The translations under genes were made by a program, and so were the position numbers. A stretch of 8,628 nt of DNA. Origin: Candidatus Moranbacteria bacterium RIFCSPLOWO2_12_FULL_48_12 (GTDB taxonomy: Bacteria > Patescibacteriota > Minisyncoccia > Moranbacterales > UBA1568). The stretch covers positions 4,442 through 13,069 of the forward strand of contig MFSB01000052.1 in the NCBI GenBank assembly GCA_001784735.1, in the 5' to 3' direction. The notes under the pieces were generated by a model, which was given only the letters and a program-made list of their open reading frames with translations, did no database searches and had not been told where the DNA came from. This document shows positions 1 to 6,049 of this stretch, piece by piece (positions within the stretch are counted from its first letter, which is position 1; each line of letters begins with the position of its first letter).

Positions 1-2401
1 CGGCGATGATTTTTTTCACGACGACGTCCTCGATGGCGTTCTCGATAAAACGATTGAGAGAGCGGGCTCCGAATTCCGGCTCGAAGCCTTTCTCGATGAT
101 TCTTGACACGACATCAGGAACAAAAGCGATAGCGATGTTTTTCTCTTTTTTCAAACGATCAGCGAACTTTTTCAGCCGGAGCTCCGTAACAGCCTCCAAT
201 TCCTCTTGATTGAGCGGTTCAAAGAAAATGATGTCATCAAACCGGTTCAGAAATTCCAATCGGAACAAGTTGTTCTCGACGATATGGTCGAGCACTCGCT
301 CGCGGATCGCGGCGAGCGGCGCTTTTTCACGCACCAGCGACCTGATGAGCGCTGCCCCGGCATTGGAAGTGGCGATGATGATCATATTGCGGAAACTCAC
401 CTTCTCGCCATAACCATCCGTCACATACCCCTCGTCAAGAATCTGCAGGAACAAATCAAGTGTCCGCGGATACGCTTTTTCGATCTCATCTAAAAGGAGG
501 ATCGAGAATGGTTTCTCGCGCGCTGCCTCAATGAGCTGCCCCGGTATTCCGAGAGCGCGCGAACCGATCAGCCGATCGATAGACTCGGGGGTTTGAAATT
601 CGCTCATATCGAGACGAATCATATGGTCTTCGCTGCCAAAATAGCTTTCCGCGAACGCTTTCGCTGTTTCCGTTTTTCCTACCCCGCTCGGTCCGAAAAA
701 GATGAAGCTTCCGAGCGGACGCTTATCATCGCCGAACCCGGTTCGCGCTTTGCGCATCGCTTCGGCGACCTGCTTCACGGCTTCATTCTGCCCGATGACC
801 CTCCGGTGAAGCAGTCCCTCGAGCTGCAATAGCTTTTCTTTCTCATCCGTTCCGATCACGCCGGTCGGCACGCCCGTCTTGAGCGTGATAAAAGCATCTG
901 CCGTCTCTTTTGTGATAAATTCTTCATCAGTCGTATTCCAATAGGCGAATACTTCTTGAGCCAGATCGATCGCCCGCTCGGGGAAGGGCGTTTCCCAATC
1001 ATACTGGCCAGCCGCTGCGACAATGGCTTCCAATCCCTTCAGAGTAAAAAAGACTCTCCTTGCTTCCGCTCGCTCGAACTGCTGGATAAGGATAACCAGC
1101 GTCTCCTCCGGAGTCGTCTCTCGCAAATAGATCACTTCAAAGTATTTCAACGCCTGCTCATCTTCTTTGGCCAACGCATGATAACGCCCGGTCGGCGCAG
1201 TCGCGATCAAACGAAAGCTCGGCAATGGGAGAAATTCGCTGAAAAGCGGCGCCAAATTGGGAAACGATGACTCATTCCCGAGATACAGATCGACATTTTC
1301 AATAGCCAGAATAACGTTCCCAGCATATGTCGCTTCGATGAACAGCCTGCGAAGATACTGATCCACAGCCATATCTTGATTCGCGGCGTCACCAACCGCT
1401 TGCCCGATATCAAAAAGGAGCACGCGGGCTTCATCCAGATATTCCGCACCGAACCTATTCTCACGAATAAGGCGCGCCAGATAATGGATGAATGTCTTTT
1501 TTCCGATACCCGGATCGCCGACCAGAATGATGCTGTTTTGCGTCGGGCGTGCCAACACTGCTGTCGCCACGCGCAATTCATCATGGCGTCCGATGAGTTC
1601 CGCCCTACCATACTCCGTTGGATCAAAACGCGAAAGCTCCAGGCAGTAACGATCCAGGTGCGGCGTATAGGCATAGTGCCAATCTTTGCAGAGCGGCCTC
1701 GTCATGTGAAGATTCTCCCACGACCAGAAACGGCTTTTCTGATCCTTCTTTTCTGCTGCCGCATGCTCTAGCCTCACCGCCTGCTCATAAAAGTCCCGCT
1801 CAATACCGAGCGGCTTCTGAAACGCAAGAAACGTTTCCGTATCCTTGAGCCTTTCTTTCCCAATGGATTCCTTTTTGAGTCCGAGACGTCCCAGCACGCG
1901 TTGGAAAAATTTTTTCTTTCGTAATTCTTTTATGTCGAAAGTCAGCGGGGCTTCTTTGCTTCTCATGATATAGCCGAAAAAAGCGCTCCCCAAACCGATC
2001 ATCCCGGAAAGCAAGCTCGCCACACCGAAAAATTGCATGGACGGCAACAGGATAAAACCCAAAACAATAAAAAATGGCGCGCCAAGATAGAAAAGAAAAA
2101 GCGTTATGCCGAGCATAAGCGTCGCGCACCATGCCAAAATCCCCATGAGGAGCATCACAAACCGTACCAGCATCCCTAGCGTCCGGGTGAGCAGGTTCTG
2201 AAATATGGCCTCCAGAGAGTGGATCGGGCGAAAACCTCTCCATGTGTGAAAGGCAACGTCTCGTTTCCAGGGCAAAAAGAACGTCCGGAGCAATCCGCCC
2301 ATATTGAAACGATGAGCCGTAAATCGCAAATAATTGCCGAGAAGCAATAGCGCGCTCTGAAGCCCCTTCGTGTAGTACCAATAAACAAAATGCTGGTTCA
2401 T
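1..2401 (-). CDS. Membrane-anchored Clp/Hsp100-like AAA+ ATPase, 3' end beyond window
   Basis: One frame stays open from ATG at 2401 to the left edge: 800 residues, lacking perhaps the last few dozen. Instead of a Clp N-domain there is a hydrophobic region (about residues 77-146, roughly three membrane helices), then a basic linker with a Trp/Tyr-rich patch (226-252). AAA+ ring 1 spans about 268-430 with Walker A GDPGIGKKT (295-303), but Walker B reads VILAIEN (363-369) and the arginine fingers are missing (QALKYF, 416-421). No coiled-coil M-domain is visible. Ring 2 has VIGQNEAV (535-542), Walker A GPSGVGKT (570-577), Walker B ILLLDE (634-639), sensor 1 ATSN (677-680), arginine finger FLNRFD (717-722) and FGARSLNRFI (777-786). 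Family members remodel or unfold proteins using ATP. Here the catalytic part probably faces the cytosol from the membrane; substrate unknown. The start is the only in-frame ATG after an upstream stop (TGA, 2420-2422) and before Met34. Confidence 0.92.
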   Translation of the reverse strand, partial: MNQHFVYWYYTKGLQSALLLLGNYLRFTAHRFNMGGLLRTFFLPWKRDVAFHTWRGFRPIHSLEAIFQNLLTRTLGMLVRFVMLLMGILAWCATLMLGITLFLFYLGAPFFIVLGFILLPSMQFFGVASLLSGMIGLGSAFFGYIMRSKEAPLTFDIKELRKKKFFQRVLGRLGLKKESIGKERLKDTETFLAFQKPLGIERDFYEQAVRLEHAAAEKKDQKSRFWSWENLHMTRPLCKDWHYAYTPHLDRYCLELSRFDPTEYGRAELIGRHDELRVATAVLARPTQNSIILVGDPGIGKKTFIHYLARLIRENRFGAEYLDEARVLLFDIGQAVGDAANQDMAVDQYLRRLFIEATYAGNVILAIENVDLYLGNESSFPNLAPLFSEFLPLPSFRLIATAPTGRYHALAKEDEQALKYFEVIYLRETTPEETLVILIQQFERAEARRVFFTLKGLEAIVAAAGQYDWETPFPERAIDLAQEVFAYWNTTDEEFITKETADAFITLKTGVPTGVIGTDEKEKLLQLEGLLHRRVIGQNEAVKQVAEAMRKARTGFGDDKRPLGSFIFFGPSGVGKTETAKAFAESYFGSEDHMIRLDMSEFQTPESIDRLIGSRALGIPGQLIEAAREKPFSILLLDEIEKAYPRTLDLFLQILDEGYVTDGYGEKVSFRNMIIIATSNAGAALIRSLVREKAPLAAIRERVLDHIVENNLFRLEFLNRFDDIIFFEPLNQEELEAVTELRLKKFADRLKKEKNIAIAFVPDVVSRIIEKGFEPEFGARSLNRFIENAIEDVVVKKIIA

Positions 2402-2402
2402 T

Positions 2403-2423
2403 CTATAGGTTGCCAGAAGTCAT
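2403..2423 (-). other. Possible six-codon leader ORF ahead of the Clp-like gene
   Basis: On the minus strand ATG (2423) is followed by ACT TCT GGC AAC CTA and a TAG stop (2405-2403), one base before the clp ATG at 2401. The purine run AAAAGGGG sits directly against this ATG, too close for a normal Shine-Dalgarno, and about 20 nt from the clp start, too far. It may be chance. If translated, it would couple termination and restart through the TAG-A-ATG junction. Confidence 0.2.
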
Positions 2424-2437
2424 CCCCTTTTCCCCTC

Positions 2438-2466
2438 ATTGTAATCGCATTCGGAACGCTTGGCAA
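2438..2466 (-). promoter_or_regulatory. Predicted sigma-70-type promoter of the Clp-like gene
   Basis: Read on the minus strand, TTGCCA (2466-2461) and TACAAT (2443-2438) are separated by exactly 17 bp, five of six and four to five of six consensus positions being met. Transcription would begin near 2431, giving a leader of about 30 nt. The -35 box abuts the left arm of the inverted-repeat element starting at 2468, so that element marks the upstream edge of the promoter. Confidence 0.6.
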
Positions 2467-2467
2467 A

Positions 2468-2588
2468 CCCCCACACCAATTGAGCTTTGGCATGATGGAA
2501 AGAAAACTTTACTCAGTTCCTGCTATAAAGAACATGTATCAAAAATACCGACGCATTCTCCAAAAGTGAAGCTCAATTGGTGTGGGGG
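2468..2588. repeat. 121-bp element with 18-bp perfect terminal inverted repeats (MITE-like)
   Basis: The left arm (2468-2485, starting CCCCCACACCAATTGAGC) is the exact reverse complement of the right arm (2571-2588). TTTGG (2486-2490) and CCAAA (2560-2564) could extend the pairing after a 6-nt bulge. The direct repeat CAAA lies immediately outside both arms (2464-2467 and 2589-2592), as a short target-site duplication would. The roughly 85-bp interior has no convincing gene. This fits a small non-autonomous transposable element, but a single copy cannot prove it. A large regulatory hairpin is the alternative. Confidence 0.5.
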
Positions 2589-2681
2589 CAAACACCATTT
2601 CATCAAGTAACCTGAATAATATTTTACACACGGAAGTCTCATTCTATTCAGTAAGTAAAAGAATTTTTTGTTTCTGCTCCA

Positions 2682-2696
2682 CTTGTCTGAGACAAG
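2682..2696. promoter_or_regulatory. 15-bp perfect palindrome, possible operator
   Basis: CTTGTCT-G-AGACAAG is a perfect inverted repeat around a single central base, in the non-coding region between the divergent clp-like gene and glycosyltransferase operon. Its size and symmetry match a dimeric regulator site, but no regulator is encoded nearby and it is about 250 bp from either mapped promoter. It could instead be a small hairpin in an RNA. Confidence 0.3.
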
Positions 2697-2722
2697 GCTC
2701 TCGGTTCGAAAAAAAGAGCTGT

Positions 2723-2871
2723 GTCCCGCCGTTGAGCTTGCCCCGTCACTTCTCATACAAGGATGTATGTTATGAAAAGTTGTAAGCCGTAAGGCGACTA
2801 CGTCTTCTGTACAGTATACAATGAACAAATTGTTCCTAGAGAAGTGACTGGGGTGAAGGGGCGACTTTTTT
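2723..2871 (+). ncRNA. Candidate structured RNA ending in a U-tract
   Basis: GTCACTTCTC (2745-2754) pairs perfectly with GAGAAGTGAC (2839-2848). The stem continues through CCCC (2741-2744) and GGGG (2850-2853) after a one-base bulge, and weakly through GTCCCGCC (2723-2730) with GGGGCGAC (2858-2865). Inside the closing stem lie smaller hairpins: ATACA/TGTAT (2755-2768), GCC/GGC (2786-2795), CTGTACAG (2807-2814) and GAACAAATTGTTC (2823-2835). TTTTTT follows directly (2866-2871), as at an intrinsic terminator. No protein gene lies upstream on this strand, so a small RNA is a reasonable reading. A T7 tract on the other strand (A-run 2709-2715) leaves the direction uncertain. I do not recognise a known RNA family, and no clear promoter was found. 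Confidence 0.33.
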
Positions 2872-2946
2872 CGGTAACCAAGAGCCTCGGCGAGTCTGGA
2901 GCAGAGACAAAAAATTGCTTTTATTTATTGAATAGCTCATTTAGGG

Positions 2947-2952
2947 TATAAT
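2947..2952 (+). promoter_or_regulatory. -10 element (TATAAT) of the glycosyltransferase operon, leaderless
   Basis: A perfect TATAAT ends nine bases before the ATG at 2962, placing the expected transcription start at about 2958-2960, essentially at the start codon. No Shine-Dalgarno-like sequence precedes the ATG. The -35 region is weak: TTTATT at 2924-2929 gives 17-bp spacing, in an AT-rich tract. Together these suggest a leaderless mRNA. Confidence 0.6.
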
Positions 2953-2961
2953 GCTATACAT

Positions 2962-4770
2962 ATGCCATTCCTCCCCGCAATCCAAAAAACCGACACGCTC
3001 TTCACTCTCTTCGGGCTCTCATTCGTGATTTTCGGATGGTTTGTTTTTTTGCTCGCCATCTTCGGTCTTTTCCTTTCACCATTCATCATCTTCGGCGCCG
3101 CGCTCATAGGAACGCTCATTCTTTACCTCGGTGGGAAGCTCCTTTTCCAGGCACCCCTTGACCTCAAAATCGCCCTCCTCGCCGCAGTCCTCTCTGCCGG
3201 ACTCATCGGCTATTTCTCCGAACCGACCATCTTCTCCGGACGCGACCAGGGATCGCTCAGCGAGGCCGCCTTCCACCTGACACAGAATGGCCAACTGGCC
3301 TTCTCCACCAAGGCCAGCCAAAGCTTTTTCCAAATCTATGGCGAGGGCGCTGCCCTCAACTTTCCTGGTTTCGCCTACACCAGAGAAGGTGATCTCATCA
3401 CGCAGTTTCCGCTCGGCTATATCTCATGGATCGCCGGTTTCGTTTCGCTCTTCGGCTTGCTCGGCCTCACTATCGGCAACAACATCCTTCTTTTTCTTTT
3501 TTTCCTCACGCTCTATAATCTTCTGCGTTTGTTCGTCTATCCTTTCTACGCTTTCGCCGGACTGGCTCTAGCTCTCTTTTCTTTCCTGCCCACCTGGTTC
3601 GCCAAAATTACTCTGAGCGAAAATCTGGCCGTCTTCCTCTTTACCTTCCTCGTCTTTAGCCTCATCCTTTTTCTGCGAGAGGGAAAATTCATCACCTACG
3701 TCGGCGTCCTCTTATCCGCGGGACTCTTGGCTTTCACCCGCATCGAAGGGTTTGCATTTCTTCTCCTGGCGCTCATCATTATGCTTTCCAGCCGAGCGGG
3801 ACGCAACATCTGGAAAACCTATCCTTGGAAAAGCCTCGTATTCCCCGGCCTTCTCTTCATTTTCTTTTTTCTGCGTGATTTTTTCATCAACCTTCCCTAT
3901 TACAAAGTGATCGGCAAAGCGCTCCTGAAATACTTGCATCAACTGGGAAGCGGCAGTATCATGGGCGACCTCGCCCACTCCGGCAGCTCCTTCACCCTCG
4001 GCTCGGTTTTTTTCCTCTACGGCCTGCTTATCCTTTTTATCGTCGGTCTCTTCGGGATTCTCCTTTTCATCAAAGAAAAACGTTCTCTCCTCCTCATCCC
4101 CGCCGCTATCGCCCTGCCGACATTCCTCTACCTCTTCGACCCCAATATTTCGCTCGACCATCCGTGGATGCTCCGCCGTTTTCTCTTCTCCCTTTTTCCG
4201 ACGCTGCTTTTTTCAGCCACCGCGGGTCTGGCGCTCCTCTTCGCCAAAGAAAAAAATTCAGAGAAAATCTTCCCCATCGCCCAACCGCGAGGCAAACGCC
4301 TCTTCTTTGTCAGCCTTATTTTCCTCGGCCTCCTCATTCTCCAGCTTCCGGCCTGGAGTCATAGTATCTTTTTTGCGGAAAACCGCACGCTCTCCGAACA
4401 AGCGGCTGCTTTCAGCGAGGAATTTTCTGATACCGACCTCGTCCTCGTCGATCAAAACGCTACCGGCGACGGCTTTTCTATGCTCTCCGGCCCGGCGCAA
4501 TTTCTCTCCGGCAAGAATATAGTCTATTTTTTCAATCCGGATGATCTGGAAAAGCTCGACACGCTGGCCTTCACGCATATCTTTCTCCTCGTTCCCGAAG
4601 GAGATCAGACCCGCTATGTTTCTGTTTTCGGCAGCCGCCTCGTTCTCAAAAAGACCGTGACGTTTCAAAGTGTTCGCTTTGAAACTATCTCCCTCGAAGT
4701 CGGATCCTCACTCCATTTGCCGGAAAAAATCTCTTCGGAAACGCGCAATCTCCTTTTTGAAATATACTAA
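2962..4770 (+). CDS. Polytopic GT-C type membrane glycosyltransferase
   Basis: This 602-residue protein is strongly hydrophobic, with about 10-12 membrane segments between residues 12 and 465, then a soluble region of about 135 residues. The layout fits GT-C transferases of the PMT/RgtA-like (GT39/GT83) kind, which move a sugar from a polyprenyl-phosphate donor to an acceptor outside the membrane. Supporting motifs are an acidic first external loop, FSGRDQGSLSEAAFHL (91-106), where Asp95 is the candidate catalytic base; TQFPLGY (147-153), in the place of the usual proline-rich loop motif; TLSENLAVFLF (217-227); TRIEG (259-263); and HPWMLRRFLFSLFP (400-413). The first ATG is used, and the next Met comes only at 274. 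The stop is 6 bp before the next gene, so the two probably form an operon. Sugar and acceptor are unknown. Subfamily is uncertain; the general class is likely. Confidence 0.75.
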   Translation: MPFLPAIQKTDTLFTLFGLSFVIFGWFVFLLAIFGLFLSPFIIFGAALIGTLILYLGGKLLFQAPLDLKIALLAAVLSAGLIGYFSEPTIFSGRDQGSLSEAAFHLTQNGQLAFSTKASQSFFQIYGEGAALNFPGFAYTREGDLITQFPLGYISWIAGFVSLFGLLGLTIGNNILLFLFFLTLYNLLRLFVYPFYAFAGLALALFSFLPTWFAKITLSENLAVFLFTFLVFSLILFLREGKFITYVGVLLSAGLLAFTRIEGFAFLLLALIIMLSSRAGRNIWKTYPWKSLVFPGLLFIFFFLRDFFINLPYYKVIGKALLKYLHQLGSGSIMGDLAHSGSSFTLGSVFFLYGLLILFIVGLFGILLFIKEKRSLLLIPAAIALPTFLYLFDPNISLDHPWMLRRFLFSLFPTLLFSATAGLALLFAKEKNSEKIFPIAQPRGKRLFFVSLIFLGLLILQLPAWSHSIFFAENRTLSEQAAAFSEEFSDTDLVLVDQNATGDGFSMLSGPAQFLSGKNIVYFFNPDDLEKLDTLAFTHIFLLVPEGDQTRYVSVFGSRLVLKKTVTFQSVRFETISLEVGSSLHLPEKISSETRNLLFEIY

Positions 4771-4776
4771 AACCAT

Positions 4777-5931
4777 ATGTTGTTTGCTTCACCTGTCGCT
4801 ATCCCAAAAGAGTGGCAATCCCGCTACCGCATTCTGCGCGCTATTCTCTGCGCCGCCGTCATTTTGTTCGTCATCATTTTCGCCCTGCGAGCGCTTTTCC
4901 CAACACTCGTATTTTCTTTCAATTTCAAAACACCGAGCTCCAGCAAAAATAAGCTTCTCGATCCCCGCTCTCCTGATACCACTCCCCGCACCAACGGAAA
5001 AATCGAGGCCGGTGGTACGCTCGTTACTGATGTCGGAGTAATCGGAGACCTCTCTCAAGCAGCTGCCACTCTGACGCTCGAAAAGAAATCCGCTCTTCCT
5101 GACACTCTCGCCTTTTCCCTCCGCCGTTCCTACCGCAGTTTTTTCCTGCCGACCGGATCGCCCATAACAAGTTTCCCGAAGGAATCGCTTTACCGGATCG
5201 ATGCTATTTATTACGCCCTGCACAATGGTACGCTCTATCCATTCGTAAGCGACAACGCCTATCTCTCACGCTATCCGGATACATTTGCTCAGCCTGAAAA
5301 CAAAGATTTCCTGACCCGGTATCCCGTTTCCGAAAAATGGATCGGTTTCCGCGTCGGATCGGTCGTTTCTTTCGCCGATGGCGTATTTCTCATCGCAAGC
5401 GACACAGAAATGCGTCCGGTGGGAAGCGCCGATATATTCCTCTCGCTCGGCTATCGGTTCGAGGATGTCCGTCCCGTAAGCGAAGAGGAACTCGGCATCT
5501 ACAAGCGCGGCAGAATATTTCTCCTCGGATCCCGGCATCCCGATGGGACGCTTCTCCTTGATCGCGATACCGCTACCTATTATCTCGTCGACGGCGGATT
5601 CAAACGCCCCTTACTCGACGCCCCGTATCGCGATTTCATCGCGAAACAGCAGGCTCCCATCAGCGTATCTTCCCAGGCGAGTGAACAACATGCTGATTGC
5701 ACGCTTCTGCCAGGGCTCTTCGGACAGACCTTCGCCTGCACCACTCCGCTCGATGCTCTTTCCGCCCAAAGCGGCCCGGATTTCGAAATAAGTATCAGTC
5801 AAGGCAATACAGACATCGATATCAATACGCTCCAAGTATCCTTTGACACCAAAAAAAGCACCAAAAATATGCTCTTCTTACTCTCACAGATCAAAGAGCG
5901 TATCCTTTCACGGTTTGGCGTTAATCGATAA
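4777..5931 (+). CDS. Membrane-anchored extracytoplasmic protein with three degenerate repeats
   Basis: No named family is recognised. The 384-residue protein has a short cytoplasmic N-terminus (1-19), one membrane helix (about 20-42), a Ser/Pro-rich linker (50-75) and a large outside domain. Three related stretches are visible: about 137-182 (YRIDAIYYALHNGTLYPF...), about 196-240 (ADGVFLIASDTEMRPVGSAD, then FLSLGYRFEDVRPVSEEEL) and about 256-297 (DGTLLLDRDTATYYLVDGG, then FKRPL). The pattern, DG-x-hydrophobic-Y/FL-I/V-x(3-5)-K/RP-F/V-S-x(3-5)-F-x-LGY, recalls short beta-rich repeats I remember from surface proteins of CPR and Gram-positive bacteria (from memory). Cys308 and Cys321 could form a disulfide. 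The C-terminal 55 residues are polar with an amphipathic end. It starts 6 bp after the glycosyltransferase stop, so translation is probably coupled; it may be that enzyme's substrate or partner. Confidence 0.8.
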   Translation: MLFASPVAIPKEWQSRYRILRAILCAAVILFVIIFALRALFPTLVFSFNFKTPSSSKNKLLDPRSPDTTPRTNGKIEAGGTLVTDVGVIGDLSQAAATLTLEKKSALPDTLAFSLRRSYRSFFLPTGSPITSFPKESLYRIDAIYYALHNGTLYPFVSDNAYLSRYPDTFAQPENKDFLTRYPVSEKWIGFRVGSVVSFADGVFLIASDTEMRPVGSADIFLSLGYRFEDVRPVSEEELGIYKRGRIFLLGSRHPDGTLLLDRDTATYYLVDGGFKRPLLDAPYRDFIAKQQAPISVSSQASEQHADCTLLPGLFGQTFACTTPLDALSAQSGPDFEISISQGNTDIDINTLQVSFDTKKSTKNMLFLLSQIKERILSRFGVNR

Positions 5932-5933
5932 TA

Positions 5934-5963
5934 GTTGATACCCTGAACCTTTCAGTCCTCAAC
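5934..5963 (+). other. Weak stem-loop after the operon
   Basis: GTTGA (5934-5938) pairs with TCAAC (5959-5963) and, inside, CTGAA (5943-5947) with TTCAG (5951-5955). There is no T-run after it, so it is at best a poor terminator or an mRNA 3'-end stabiliser. The rest of the 118-bp gap holds the palindrome at 6003. Confidence 0.25.
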
Positions 5964-6002
5964 TTATGAACCGAAAAAAGCATCAAAGAATAATTTCTTC
6001 CT

Positions 6003-6035
6003 CCTCCCCTTTCAAAGGGGAGGGTAGGGAGGGGT
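6003..6035 (+). repeat. REP-like GC-rich palindrome with a G-quadruplex pattern
   Basis: CCTCCCCTTT (6003-6012) and AAAGGGGAGG (6014-6023) are perfect complements around one central C. The G side continues as GGGG-A-GGG-TA-GGG-A-GGGG (6017-6034), four G-tracts with one- to two-base loops, a textbook quadruplex pattern. No T-run follows on either strand, so it is not an intrinsic terminator. Similar CCTCCCCTTT...AAAGGGGAGG sequences followed by GGGAGGGGT occur as dispersed repeats in various bacteria (from memory). The G-rich end lies 15 nt before the downstream ATG and is its only Shine-Dalgarno-like tract. Confidence 0.55.
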
Positions 6036-6049
6036 AAAAAAGCGATTCT

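Noticed and set aside
1207..2388. Same-strand alternative frames within the Clp-like gene (1207-1674, 1800-2381, 2176-2388)
   Set aside because: The frame from 2401 to 1 is continuous and carries all AAA+ motifs; the others are out of frame with it. No frameshift is needed.
2703..2710. GGTTCGAA, and the similar GGTTCGAATC on the minus strand near 7038-7047, as tRNA T-loops
   Set aside because: Neither is flanked by a 5-bp T-stem, and no acceptor, D or anticodon stem could be built around them.
2523..2828. 101-codon minus-strand open frame (and a 66-codon plus-strand frame at 2410-2610)
   Set aside because: Both cross the inverted-repeat element, have erratic Cys/His-rich composition and lack domain-like patterns. 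They look like chance frames in non-coding DNA.
2823..2835. GAACAAATTGTTC as a LexA/SOS box
   Set aside because: The Gram-positive type box is GAAC-N4-GTTC; here the spacer is five bases and no SOS gene is adjacent. It is better explained as a small hairpin within 2723-2871.
3712..4161. 149-codon minus-strand frame opposite the glycosyltransferase
   Set aside because: Its Glu/Lys-rich composition is what results from reading the reverse of Leu/Phe-rich membrane codons.
6003..6035. GC-rich palindrome as a Rho-independent terminator of the 2962-5931 operon
   Set aside because: No T-run follows on the plus strand (the next bases are TAAAAAAGCG), nor on the minus strand.
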